Source: Heracleum sosnowskyi (lineage: Eukaryota > Streptophyta > Magnoliopsida > Apiales > Apiaceae). Taken from it: a stretch of DNA of 64,000 nt. This document shows positions 1 through 10,600 of the stretch, in pieces. The first letter of the stretch is position 1. The number at the start of each line of letters is the position of its first letter. The notes beneath the pieces were generated by a model. That model was not told where the DNA came from, made no database searches, and was given only the letters and a program-made list of their open reading frames with translations. The stretch covers positions 372,001 through 436,000 of the forward strand of contig JAUIZM010000015.1 in assembly GCA_030848705.1 (NCBI GenBank). Direction: 5' to 3'. The position numbers and the translations under genes are program-made.

Positions 1-385
1 TAATTAAGTTATGTGCTAATTACGTGAAAATAAAAATATTCAGAGTAGTAGCTTGGAAGCAACTAATATTCAGATGTTGGATCAGAGACTGTGGCGGTTC
101 CTACGTTGAATAAAGAGCAGATCACAGATAGTCACTGGCATGGATGGTGGAAATTTAAAAGCAGATAAAGGAAGGAAACATCTAAAAGAATATTTGGAAT
201 TAGAAGAAAAGGTTTGATCAATTTTTAATTTGATATCTTTTAGGAGGTGTTGAAGTTATATGAAACTTCCTATTCATGCAGGACTTTATGTTTCATTTCA
301 ACACAATTGTTAATTTGTTAGTATAATATTATGTTTGCTTCTACTTAAAATTAAAGATTCATAAATGTTTTATCACGTTATGCAG

Positions 386-538
386 ATTATTATATTGTTC
401 GATGTAGTGGAGAACATGTCATTGATGTTGAAAAATCTGCGTAAAGCTAATCCAGATCTTGGAACCTTGAGTGCCACCCCAACAAGTGTTCAAGATGACA
501 ATAATACTCCTACGACTCAAGGCGGCACTGAATTTTAG
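386..538 (+). CDS. Last exon of CACTA transposase-like gene (partial)
   Basis: An open stretch of 50 codons ends with TAG at 536-538 and starts directly after a TGCAG splice-acceptor-like site at 381-385, in phase 0. The peptide begins IIILFDVVENMSLMLKNLRK and ends in a Thr/Gln/Gly-rich tail. A short C-terminal tail just inside the subterminal repeats is where the En/Spm-type (TNP2 or Ptta-like) transposase gene usually ends, so I infer it is that gene's final exon. No catalytic motif falls in this part and the upstream exons are not visible, so the family assignment rests mainly on position within the CACTA end. Confidence 0.4.
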   Translation: MIILFDVVENMSLMLKNLRKANPDLGTLSATPTSVQDDNNTPTTQGGTEF

Positions 539-778
539 CAATATAATTATGTAAAGGTTCTTAATATCTGAACTTGGTCAGTTTGCACGTAAAAGTTATC
601 TACTTCATCCTACGTGCTTGGTGTTGGCACTTACGTTTGAAGAATTTGTAATGAATATTTTAGGTATTTTGTTTTGTTGTTTGGACGTGCCTCCGGTTGG
701 CATGTAGAATATTTGGTTGCATGGTTTTGGATGGATTTCTTTTATGTACGAAACTGTTCTGGCCAAAATTTTAATTAA

Positions 779-1318
779 AGCGTTGCATTTGTTTTTTCCT
801 AATGTTGAATTTTAAAAAAAATGGTGTTGCATTAGTAAATATACTGTTGCATTACATGACAATTACTGTTTAAAAAGCTACTACAAAGCGTTGCATTACT
901 GAAGGCATGTGGACCCCACTGCTGACGTGGCACGAGGCCCCTACTGACGTGGCATGAGGCCCCTACTGACGTGGCACGTGGGACCCACTGCTGACGTGGC
1001 ATGCAAGTGGGACCAGGTACTGACGTGGCCATTAAGTGGGCCCCATTGCTGACGTGGCATACAAAGTGGCCCTGTGTTTAAGGCAACACTCATTGGTGTT
1101 GCATTTCCTTGATTTTGGTGTTGCATTATACTTATAATGCAATACTTTCACGCCGTTGCAGTAGATGACCAAAAGTGTTGCATTATATATCAAAGGCCAC
1201 GCCCGCGGATGCAACGCCCATTTCGTGTTGCATTTTTGAAAAAGAAGATGAATGCAACGCTTTTTTGGTCTACAGCCACATTAAAAAAGCGTTGCATATG
1301 AGCACTTATGGCGTAGTG
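779..1318 (+). repeat. CACTA subterminal repeats and terminal inverted repeat
   Basis: About a dozen copies of a GCGTTGCAT-like word occur in both orientations between 779 and 1300, the usual binding-site layout for the CACTA accessory protein. In the middle (900-1065) is a tandem block of roughly eight CTGACGTGGCA units spaced about 19-30 bp apart, each with an ACGT core like plant bZIP sites. The terminal inverted repeat is 1303-1318. Small minus-strand reading frames across this block come from the repeats and are not genes. Confidence 0.75.
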
Positions 1319-1544
1319 TGAAGAAAACAGAAGCTCAAGATTTATCTCTTGAGGTTGTAGCAACACTTTGCAAAATAAATAAAAACATTTATTTTGTGAA
1401 ACTTGTCTTTAGAACATACTGTTTGTGAATGCATACATATTACTGATAACATTAAATCTTAGTTTTGGTTGTTGAAATTGAGATTGAATTTTATTAGTAT
1501 TGCATTCATTCCCCCCCCCCTTCTGCAATACACGAGGACCAACA
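1319..1544 (+). repeat. Sirevirus A 5' LTR, right part only
   Basis: The sequence matches 13569-13794 base for base in length, with four substitutions, and ends in the same C-tract followed by GGACCAACA. The left 828 bp or so of the LTR lie upstream of the inserted CACTA element, outside the window. Confidence 0.9.
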
Positions 1545-1546
1545 AC

Positions 1547-1558
1547 TGGCATCAGAGC
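1547..1558 (+). other. Primer binding site, initiator tRNA-Met
   Basis: TGGCATCAGAGC lies two bases after the LTR end. It matches the plant initiator tRNA-Met 3' end complement (TGGTATCAGAGC) at all but one position. Elements B and C carry the canonical version. Confidence 0.85.
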
Positions 1559-1595
1559 AAACAAATTAACATACATATCTGAGATCACGACGACA

Positions 1596-4217
1596 ATGCA
1601 GAAATCAAACAGTATCGAGATCCCAACTTTTGATAAAGAAAACTACAGCATTTGGAAAAGAAAGATCTTGTTGTTTATCAAAGCTGCGAATCCACTATAC
1701 CCAGGTATTCTCGAGAATGGTCCTTTCATTCCAAGGAAGGAAATTGAAGCCACAACAGTAAATGGTGAAGTCATTCCTGCACATTGGGTTCCCAAAGATC
1801 CCTCGGAAATTTTGGAACCTGGGAAGGAGAAGATGGTGCTAGATGATCACTTGCAACTCATCTTGCTCGATTCTCTCACGTTGGATAAAGCCATGTGTGG
1901 AAGTGTGATAAGCTGCACATCAGCCAAGGAGATGTGGATCAGGTTAGCTTTACTATGTGAAGGAAGTGAAGAAGTTAAGGGCAGCCAAAGGCAAATACTG
2001 ATATCACAATATGAGGCTTTCATGGCCAAGCCTGGTGAAGACTTAACTTCCATGTTTGAAAGGTTCAGTAAGCTCTTAACTGAACTACAGATACATGGCA
2101 AGTACTATGACAGAAAGGAATTGAATGTCAAGTTCCTGCTCACACTGCCTGATCACCTTGAACACAAGACAACAACCATACGAGAAGGAAGAGATCTCAA
2201 CAATATAACCTTTGAGACACTTTATGGCATTCTGAAATCCTATGAACTTGAACTCTTTCAAAAGAGAGCCATACAGAGTGGAACAAGGAACAAGATGGCT
2301 AATATGTCAAGTGCCCTAGTAGCACATGTGCCAAGGATCATACAACCAAGTGAAGTACTACAAATCACACAACCAACCCCTGCACAATCCTTGAAGATAG
2401 AAGAGGTTGTTGAAGATGATGAGAAAGTAGTACTGCAGCTCAAGGATGTGGAAGATGAAGACTTCTACACAATGGAGGAACTGGAAAGCATGAACAATCC
2501 TACTATGGCTTACATGGCCAAAAAGTTCAAGAACTTTAGGTTCAAGAAGGATAGGTCATACAAGCCCCAAGGCCAAGCATCCAAGTTCAACAGAGGAAGT
2601 TCATCAAAGGCTGCTGTGGGAAGTTCAACCAAAGGAGGATACAAGACTGGATTTGTGGATAGGTCAAAATTCAAATGTTACAACTGTGGTGAACCTGGTC
2701 ATTTTGCTACTGAATGCAAAAGACCCAAACAGGTTCAGAGGTTTGAGAAAGGAACTGGTGGATACTCTAAGAAGAATCAAGGTAGAGCCTATATGGCTGA
2801 AGAAAAGTGTTGGGATGAGACTGATGATGAGGAAGAAGAAGAAGAATATGTCAACCTAGCTCTCATGGCTAGCACTGATGAAGTAGCATCAACATCTTCA
2901 AGTCAGGTACCTTCACTTGTCTTACTTGATATGTCCACTGATGAGTATAAGAAAACCATTAAAGACTTAAGTGCTGAAATGTTCAATGTTTATACTAGCT
3001 TATCTGCTGCTAATGAGGAAATCACTAGGCTGAGTAAGCTAAATGAAACACTAAAGTCTGAAAATGAATCTCTTGTTCTCAAAACCAGTTCACTAGACTC
3101 TTTAGCTCAGGAGAATGCTAGACTTAAAAATGAATTAAAATGTGCTAAAGAGGTTGAGAAATTCCTGAGGAATGAGATTTCTGAAAATGAATTCAAGATT
3201 AAGGCTTATAAAAACTCATCAAAGATAGTTCAGGATTACAATGATAAGCATACAGAAAATCACACAGTTGGTATAGGTTTTTCATATGGTAGAAGACCTG
3301 GAAAGGAAACTGTGATTCAAGATTGTTCTGGAAATGCTGCTATCAAACCCACCATTCTCAAGAAGGTTAAAACTCCTATTTTCAAAGCTGCAGAAATTGA
3401 GTTTGATGAAGAAGCCATGCTCATCAAACAAGAAATTCTTGATGAGGATGAAGGTGTTGACAGCACATTCAAGGATGGAAAGGATACTGTCACAATCCCC
3501 AAGACAGTAAACTTACCAAGCAATCAGACAGTAAGTTCAAAAGATGTTGTCACAGTTGGCAAGACAGTATCTTCCAAAGATGCTGTCAAGAGTGTTTCCA
3601 AGACAGTAACTTCCAAACCTTCTGTCAAGACAGTTGGAATAAAAGGTACTGTCAAGGAAAGTTCGACAGCAACTTCTGAACACACTGTCAATCCAGTAAC
3701 TCCCAAGTCTAAGAATAGGAATGGTAAGGTAGGTGTCAATAAAGGAAATGGATACACTAATGTTGGAGGTGCTTCTAGGAAACTATGCAATAACTGTGGA
3801 TCTTCACATCATTTAACACATGTTTGTAAGAACCCAATTGAGGATAATATCAATGCTACTGAACTCAATGGTAACTTACACAGAACCCCTCTTATGCATA
3901 GAACTATGAGTGTCTGTAATAACATTGAATGTATGCCATGCAAGATCACTTCCATGAGTACATGCTTCAACTTACCTATTCTCACTACTGAAAAATGTTC
4001 ATACATGTACACTGTTGAGACTTCTGAGCCTGCTGGCAACAGCAAAAAGGCTTCATCCACTAAGAAAAGGATCAAGTCCAATTCTAAACCTAAGTGGGTG
4101 AAAAGAGAAGTCAAACAGGAGGTTTTTGATGATGCTTGTGATTTTATGACTGGAAGAAACTCAGGAGACACTAAAACTGCAGGACCCAACAAGGATTGGG
4201 TACCATATGCAACCTAA
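1596..4217 (+). CDS. gag: Sirevirus A Gag, extended, 873 aa
   Basis: This is the particle-forming and RNA-binding protein. I chose the ATG at 1596 because the peptide from it (MQKSNSIEIPTFDKENYSIW) matches the gag starts of elements B and C; the frame is open back to 1500, but that part lies in the LTR and primer site. Residues 1-230 are the helical Gag core. A CCHC zinc knuckle (CYNCGEPGHFATEC) is at 361-374. A long coiled coil spans about 448-560. A second knuckle-like CCHC motif is at 731-744, and a C-x4-C-x2-C motif is at 774-782. Residues about 630-705 are a Lys/Thr/Val repeat (KTVSSKD type) encoded by recurring ACTGTCA/GACAGT words. The frame ends at TAA 4215-4217, and pol continues in the same frame. 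Sirevirus Gag extensions are known to bind dynein light chain LC8-like proteins; that is family knowledge, not seen here. Confidence 0.9.
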   Translation: MQKSNSIEIPTFDKENYSIWKRKILLFIKAANPLYPGILENGPFIPRKEIEATTVNGEVIPAHWVPKDPSEILEPGKEKMVLDDHLQLILLDSLTLDKAMCGSVISCTSAKEMWIRLALLCEGSEEVKGSQRQILISQYEAFMAKPGEDLTSMFERFSKLLTELQIHGKYYDRKELNVKFLLTLPDHLEHKTTTIREGRDLNNITFETLYGILKSYELELFQKRAIQSGTRNKMANMSSALVAHVPRIIQPSEVLQITQPTPAQSLKIEEVVEDDEKVVLQLKDVEDEDFYTMEELESMNNPTMAYMAKKFKNFRFKKDRSYKPQGQASKFNRGSSSKAAVGSSTKGGYKTGFVDRSKFKCYNCGEPGHFATECKRPKQVQRFEKGTGGYSKKNQGRAYMAEEKCWDETDDEEEEEEYVNLALMASTDEVASTSSSQVPSLVLLDMSTDEYKKTIKDLSAEMFNVYTSLSAANEEITRLSKLNETLKSENESLVLKTSSLDSLAQENARLKNELKCAKEVEKFLRNEISENEFKIKAYKNSSKIVQDYNDKHTENHTVGIGFSYGRRPGKETVIQDCSGNAAIKPTILKKVKTPIFKAAEIEFDEEAMLIKQEILDEDEGVDSTFKDGKDTVTIPKTVNLPSNQTVSSKDVVTVGKTVSSKDAVKSVSKTVTSKPSVKTVGIKGTVKESSTATSEHTVNPVTPKSKNRNGKVGVNKGNGYTNVGGASRKLCNNCGSSHHLTHVCKNPIEDNINATELNGNLHRTPLMHRTMSVCNNIECMPCKITSMSTCFNLPILTTEKCSYMYTVETSEPAGNSKKASSTKKRIKSNSKPKWVKREVKQEVFDDACDFMTGRNSGDTKTAGPNKDWVPYAT

Positions 4218-6287
4218 ACACATTCTGTTTTGCAGGGCAAGAAGAAAGATCAAGTCATGTGGATCATTGACAGTGGTTGCTCAAGACACATGACAGGTGA
4301 TAAAGCCCTGCTATCACACTATGTAGAGAAAGCTGGCCCAATCATAACCTTTGGAGACAACAACAAGGGTTACACAGTGGGATATGGCAGTCTGGAAATT
4401 GGAAATGTTGTCATTGAAGACATTGCTCTTGTGGATGGATTGAAGCACAATCTACTCAGTGTCAGCCAATTCAGTGACAGGGGATTCAAGGTTGATTTTG
4501 ATATGATGATGTGTAACATCTATCACAAGAAGGATGGGAGCCTCTCTTTAAAAGGGGTCAGAAAAGGAAGCTTGTTTGTTGCTGACTTAAACTCAACAAA
4601 GAAGGATAAAGTTTACTGTTTTTACAGTAAAGCAACTGTTGGTGACAGTATGCTTTGGCACAGGAAGCTTTCACATCTCAACTTCAAGACAATGAATATT
4701 TTGATGAAGAAGGAGTTAATGAGAGGTTTGCCTCAACATGAATTCTGTCAAGAAGGACTGTGTGAAGATTGTCAAATGGGCAAACTAAGGAGAGCTGTGC
4801 ACAAGTCCAAGCAATTGAACACCAACATAGAAGCACTCAAGTTGATTCACATGGATCTCTTTGGTCCAGTCAATGTACCATCTATGGCCAAAAAGAGATA
4901 TGCCTTAGTAATGGTGGATGATTACTCAAGGTACACTTGGGTGAAATTTCTTGAATCCAAAGATGAAGCTGCTCAAGTGATTATTGATCAAGTCAGAGTT
5001 CTTGATAGAACTCCAAACTCAAAAGTCCAAATCTTGAGGAGTGACAATGGTACAGAATTCAGAAATGCCACACTTGGAAATTTCTGTAAAGATGAAGGAA
5101 TTGTACAACAATTCTCTGCTGCAAGGACTCCACAGCAGAATGGAGTTGTAGAAAGAAGGAACATGACTCTCATTGAAGCAGCTAGAACTATGTTGCATGA
5201 TGCCAAACTACCAACATATTTCTGGGCTGAAGCTATCCACACAGCTTGTTATACTCAAAACAGAACCATGATTAACAAAACTCATGCAAGTACACCTTAC
5301 TGTCTGCTAACTGGGAAGAAACCTAATGTCATATACTTTCATGTGTTTGGGAGCAAATGCTTTATGATGAAGGATAACCATGAGAAGAAAGGAAAATTTG
5401 ACACCAAGGCATTTGAAGGACTATTCATGGGTTACAGCACAGAAAGGACTGCCTACAGAGTTTATGTTGTGGAACACAGGATTATTGAAGAAAGTGTTAA
5501 TGTCACTTTTGATGAAACCAAGTTTCCAGGACTGCATGAAGAAGGAAAGATGCAGACATTCAGATTTGAGAATCAAGGATACTTGGAAGCTGATGAAATT
5601 GTTGATGAAGAACCTAGCTTCACTCAAATTGTTGAAGTTGACAAAGATACTGTCAATACCATTACTGTCAACCAAACTCCAGCTCAGTCACAGACCATAA
5701 CTTCTAACATTCATAACAGTAATGACTCTGGAGACAATGAAGAACATGGTGAAGACAATGGAATTGATGAGCATTCAACTCAACAAACTGAAGCAACTGT
5801 TCCTGTACAATCAAGTAGCTTGCCCAGAATCACCAAGTGGAACAAGGATCACACAAATGACCTTATCATTGGTGACCCTACTTCTGGAGTAAGGACAAGG
5901 AACAAAGTCTCTGCTGACAGCATGTTTTTATGCTTTCTGTCTCAAATGAAACCCAAGACAACTGATGAAGCATTGTTGGATTCTGACTGAGTGATAGCCA
6001 TGCAAGAAGAGCTAAATCAGTTTGAAAGAAACAATGTATGGAAGTTGGTTCCAAGACCTAAGGGAAAGTCAGTCATTGAGACCAAATGGGTTTTCAGAAA
6101 CAAGCTGATGAAAATGGATCAGTGACAAAAAACAAAGCAAGGCTAGTGGCTCAAGGTTACTGTCAACAGGAAGGAATAGATTATGATGAGACATTTGCAC
6201 CTGTTGCAAGACTTGAAGCTATAAGAATCTTTCTAACTTATCCTGCACACTGTAAGTGAATTGGGAATGCTGAATCTGGTATGTTGA
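4218..6287 (+). pseudogene. pol: Sirevirus A pol: protease and integrase present, RT/RNase H deleted
   Basis: Pol is in the same frame as gag, separated by a single TAA. There is no ATG at the junction; the frame simply continues. The protease motif DSGCSRHMTG has its Asp codon at 4269. The integrase zinc-binding segment (WHRKLSHLN, then CEDC) is at about 4655-4785. The integrase triad codons are Asp 4854, Asp 5043 and Glu 5151, with DNGTEF and QQNGVVERR around the last two. The frame is broken by TGA at 5988 where relatives have Trp, then by a one-base loss near 6110. It stops entirely near 6251, about 80 codons into RT (just after the APVARLEAIR segment), and jumps to the last codons of RNase H (SELGMLNL, TGA at 6285-6287). 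The YVDD box and nearly all of RNase H are missing. Confidence 0.9.
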
Positions 6288-6691
6288 TTTACTAAGTTTT
6301 CTGAATTTCTAATTTTTTTTTGAAGCTCATGACAGCACCTTCAAACCTACTGTCAAGAGAAGTTACTGTCTACTTGGTCTATGTCTGTTATGTGACAGCA
6401 TGTATTGATTTGACTATTCATGTCTGTATTCCGTGCTAGTCTCATACTTTTAGACTCTGTATGACATTAATGTGGTTATTTGCTTAGTTTGAGAGATAAA
6501 TATCTGTTCCATTGGACTTTCATACTCTTTGCATTAATCTGTAGGATTAAAGGAGGACACAACCATTAATTACTTTTGTGGTAGTTGTATGGGTACTCTA
6601 ACTGTTGACCATTAGACTTTAATCCTTAGACGGTTTTGCCTATAAATTAACCTTAGGTTTCACCAGTCTACTCTCAGTTTTAAAGTAAATT
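6288..6691 (+). promoter_or_regulatory. Pol-ORF spacer with TATA box before the 86-codon ORF
   Basis: This noncoding spacer has four ACTGTC/TGACAG words at 6330-6400. It also has a good TATA box, TATAAATTA, at 6641-6649, 43 bp before the ATG at 6692. That spacing leaves room for a short leader, so a separate transcript is possible. This is inference from sequence only. Confidence 0.35.
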
Positions 6692-6952
6692 ATGGAAAAC
6701 AAAGTAGGAATAGAGTACATGCCAAAAGTCTCGTGTGAATCTCACCTTAGAGATGAATTGGAAGTCCTGTTTGATGAACTTGAAGACTTGCTTCATGAGG
6801 AAGATGAACAGTCTCAAGCCCTTCAAGCACAGGAAGAAGAAAAATGGAAGATTCAAGAGGAAGAGCTTCAGGCACTTCTCAAGGAAGAAGGTCGCACTGA
6901 AGAGGAGATTAGGAAAGAACTTTTAGAATTAGTTGATAAAATCATAAACTGA
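6692..6952 (+). CDS. Acidic coiled-coil small ORF, 86 aa, in Sirevirus A
   Basis: I do not recognise this ORF. It lies between pol and the third ORF, is intact, and starts with ATG about 43 bp after a TATA box. The protein is strongly acidic and Glu-rich. From residue 20 on it is almost entirely predicted helix with heptad-like Leu spacing (for example LEVLFDELEDLLHEEDEQ and ELQALLKEEGRTEEEIRKEL), suggesting a coiled coil. There is no signal peptide, membrane segment or Cys/His cluster. Element C has no matching ORF in its equivalent spacer. It could be a captured host fragment, an accessory protein, or a leftover of a once longer ORF. Confidence 0.5.
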   Translation: MENKVGIEYMPKVSCESHLRDELEVLFDELEDLLHEEDEQSQALQAQEEEKWKIQEEELQALLKEEGRTEEEIRKELLELVDKIIN

Positions 6953-7617
6953 TGTACTCAATGCTATATTTAAATGATTTTATTAATGAAAATAAAATTT
7001 CTTGCTGTTTTGTTTATTGAGTTCTATTTCGTCTGTGTTAATTGCATAGTATATGTGTTCAAAAGATTAAATTGCTAAATCCATACTCTGTTAATTTTAG
7101 GTTAAGTTTATGAATAAAGCATTCTGGTAAGTTCATGACAGAAACAATTCCCCAACTACGTTGCTGTCATTAAGAAGGATACTGTCATGTGTCTCTTGAC
7201 AACAAACTTCTTGACAGCAGAGAAAGACTTTCTGTCAAGACTTTTACAGAATACTGTCATTCAGATGCTTAACGGTGACAGGATGTTTTTGCGCAATAGT
7301 TGCTGTCGCGCAAAACCTACTGTCACCACCGCTTATTACTGACAGATTGTTTCTAACGCACAGGTTACTGTCACGAATAGTGGACCGTTGAAATTGGATA
7401 TTCATCCCACGTTTGACAGTGAATAACGGGCAGTACCTCACGTGCTATATGACTGGGTTAAGACACGTTCTTTAAACCCGCTTTTTGTGCACCAACGTTT
7501 GAGATACCCTTTTTATTCCCCAGTTACTCAGACATATCATTCTTATCAAACTCAAGGCAAAATACTTTTCTCCAAGCAAAAAGCTACTTTCCTACTTTCT
7601 TCTTTTCTTGAATCTCC
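6953..7617 (+). repeat. Spacer rich in ACTGTCA/TGACAGT words
   Basis: There is no gene here. From 7135 to 7425 there are about a dozen copies of ACTGTCA-like or TGACAGT-like words alternating in orientation, roughly every 20-25 bp. The same words fill the element's LTR. The last 100 bp before the ORF3 ATG at 7618 are a C/T- and A-rich leader ending at the ATGGCCCCCAAAC start context. Confidence 0.7.
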
Positions 7618-10600
7618 ATGGCCCCCAAACAGACTCTCTCTCAAACAAACTTTGCTGGTATCTTTTCCCCCAATGATGCTGGTGAAGGTTTCAAAGGACT
7701 AGTGTTTTTCTTGAACAAGTCCTATCTTGGTTCTGCCATTACCTCAACACCCATTCTCGACCTAGACAGAATTGAGGCATTTTGGCAAACTGTTGTTGCT
7801 CAAACAGAGGGTGAAAACCCATCTATTCAATTCACAATCAATGGGCAACACTACATTCTTACAGCTGAGGTCATCAACACTGCTCTTGGAATTACACTTC
7901 AAGCAGGCCAAAATTTTGCTGAACTTGCTAATGATGACACTCTCAAGAAGCTCTTCTTAAAGATTGGGTATGCAGGCCCTATTCTCGAAGAGGGAACAAC
8001 CAAATGGTATCTGTCTGGTGAAATGGATAGGAAGCATCTGAGAAAGGAGTGGAGTATGATTTTTGATGTGATGGTCAAGGTGTTCTCTACCAAGTCCACT
8101 GGCTGGAATGGGATACCCTCCTACATCAAGAAACTGACAATTCTCTTATCCATGGATACAAAGTGAATGTTAGAGCTCTCCTCATGGCACACCTAGGGCT
8201 GCCATAGGTAAGAAGGTATCAATCTACCCTCGTTTTCTTATGATGTGCATCAACTCTTTCTGTGATTTTAATAATGATGCCCCTCGTTTAGAGGCTTGCT
8301 CTGTTTTGAAAAAGAACACACACACTGTTATCTTCACAGAATCTCAATGCACATATTCCACTTTGTTTCACTCAGCACATGGTTGATCAAGTGTCCAACC
8401 TTGATTTTCCATTACCTTCTGGTTATGAATCTTTCACTCGTGCGAATGAAACTGAATTAGACCCAAATTCAGTTAACCCACATTCAACACCATACACTCA
8501 GCCTAGGCTCTCTAGACTTCCCAAAGCCCAAAGAGAAGCCTTGCAAGAATCCAGGAAACGACCCTTAGAAGCTGATGTTGGTGGTAGCTCTGTTAGTCAA
8601 GAGGGAGACACTGCACCTAGTGCAGCAAATAAGGAGGATAGTCAAACAGAACCCCAGTGGTTCCCCCTGAGCCTAAGAAGAAGAAAGCTAGGAGGACCAA
8701 AACCACTGTTAACCAAGCTGCAGTTTCTCAACAAACTGTGGTTCCTGAAAAGGATTCAATCACCTCCCTAGATGTGCCTTCTCAACAAGGTGCATCTATT
8801 GAAATTGGTCTGTCTCCCAAGGCACCCTGTACAGAGTCTGCACAAACTCATGGTTCACAACCTGAGGAACCCCCACTTGAAGAAACACACAGTGAGTTAA
8901 GGCACAATGAGGACTTCTCTATTCCTATTGATGGTTCACATGTTTCTCCTATGAATCAGCCCCCACTCTCTGCTACACTTTCACCTTCTTCCTTCCCTAT
9001 ACATTCTTTTGTTTCTTCTCCAAAACCTAGAGAAGGGGACAGTCCCAACCCTTCAGGTTTTGATCATCCATCTCCAATCATGGATGAGCCCCCATCTAGT
9101 GGTCCACAAGAACCCATTTCTCAAAGTGAAATGGATACCACTCCTCCAAACACTGAGCAAGGGCAAAGTGGTATTTTGTCAGAAAATGAAACAACCAACA
9201 TTTTGTCACAGCCTCTGTTGCTGTCAAAGACACTGGAAATGTTGTTGTCTTGGACACAGCTGCTGTCATGGGTGGAGAGAAAGATACTGTCAACACAGAA
9301 CCTACTGTCACTTCACATCCCAAAGATGCTGTCATGACAGAACCTGCTGTCCACACTTCAGCCGACAGTAACATTCCTGCCAAAGATGTTGTCCAGTCCT
9401 CTCAGCCAGATTTTGATGCTGTAACCATTGAGGATGCCTCTGATGATGACCTACCTCTTGCCAAACTCTTGAAGGTACATTCTAAATCTTCTACTTCCAT
9501 GCATGTTCGTACTGCTCATACCCATGCATTTAGGTTGAGTGAGGGTGTGCAAAAGAAAAGAGAGATAAAAGAAAAGAGAGGTGACCATAAAAATGAGAGG
9601 CAGCCAAATGAGCTGGCAAAAGGAGAGGGACTTGAGCATGTCCAGAGAGATCTTGAGGGAGCCCACACTATTCAGGCATTAGGCCTTGAGAGTCAAACAA
9701 TGAGGAGTGATGAGATCACTCAAAAACACCCTGAGAGTGTGAGAACCCCCTTAGCCTCCAAGCCCCTTTCTTTTCCTTCCCCTCCAAGACGGTTAAGGAA
9801 TGGTGGCCCCTCTGCAAATTTTGGTAACAGGATTGAAGTTCTGGAAGGATAGTGTGCTACCTTGAACTCCAAGATGGACTCTCTCTCTCAACTGGTGGTT
9901 GATGGTTTTGCTGCTACTCAACTCTCTATTCAGTTCCTTACTGACCTAGTAGCTGCCAACTCAACTAAGGGGGAGAAGGTAGCAAGATCAGAATCAATAT
10001 CTATTCAGGGTTCAGGTGGAACTCAGGGGGAGCCAGTAGCTGTGAGGACCAAAGGGGGAGCAAAACAAGTTTCTGGAGTCAAGAGTAAAGCAATGACAAA
10101 TGGGGAGCAAGTCAAACCAAGCAGTGGACAACCAAAGGATAAAGCTGAAGAACTTGTTGAAGTTGACTTGGATGGTGAAAAGGTGTTAATGTCTAAGGCA
10201 ACTCAAGATGCAATGCAAAGAAGACCTGCATCTAGACACCCAATTCTACCTCCTGTGACAATTAGAGAACCAACTTCAGCAACTCAAGAAACTGCTCTAC
10301 AGAAAAGATGGAGAGAAATGGAGGAACAAAATAAGCTTGGGAAAGGTAAAGGGAAACTGCCTGAATCCATCCAGAAGGGAAATACTTGGTCCAATGGTAC
10401 TGAGTTTGATCAAGAAGAAGCCAATACTATAATGGTGGATTACAGGAAGAGCACATTACACAATCATGACATTGAATTTAGCAGTCTGGTGGAAGAAGCA
10501 ATGAATGCACCAAGCAACAGTCCAACCAACACCGCAAAACTGTTAAAGGATCAAATCACCAGTGTCAGTGTAATGGTGAATGATGAGAAAAGATGGGCTG

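Larger units (their letters stand above)
1..1318 (+). mobile_element. CACTA (En/Spm) transposon, 3' end
   Basis: This is the right-hand end of a CACTA DNA transposon whose remainder lies upstream of the window. It ends with CACTTATGGCGTAGTG, the inverted form of the family's CACTA terminus. The subterminal zone is packed with GTTGCAT/ATGCAAC words, as CACTA ends normally are. The terminus abuts TGA (1319-1321), which is the expected 3-bp target site. The sequence after it is the remainder of a Sirevirus LTR, whose uninterrupted counterpart reads through at 13569. A last transposase exon lies at 386-538. I see no gene in 1-385; it may hold earlier exons and introns that I could not frame. Confidence 0.8.

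Noticed and set aside
832..1214. Three short minus-strand ORFs with repeated RQQWGP-type peptides.
   Set aside because: They come from the GACGTGGC and GTTGCAT subterminal repeats of the CACTA element.
3809..4192. 127-codon minus-strand ORF.
   Set aside because: It is the antisense shadow of the gag C-terminus.
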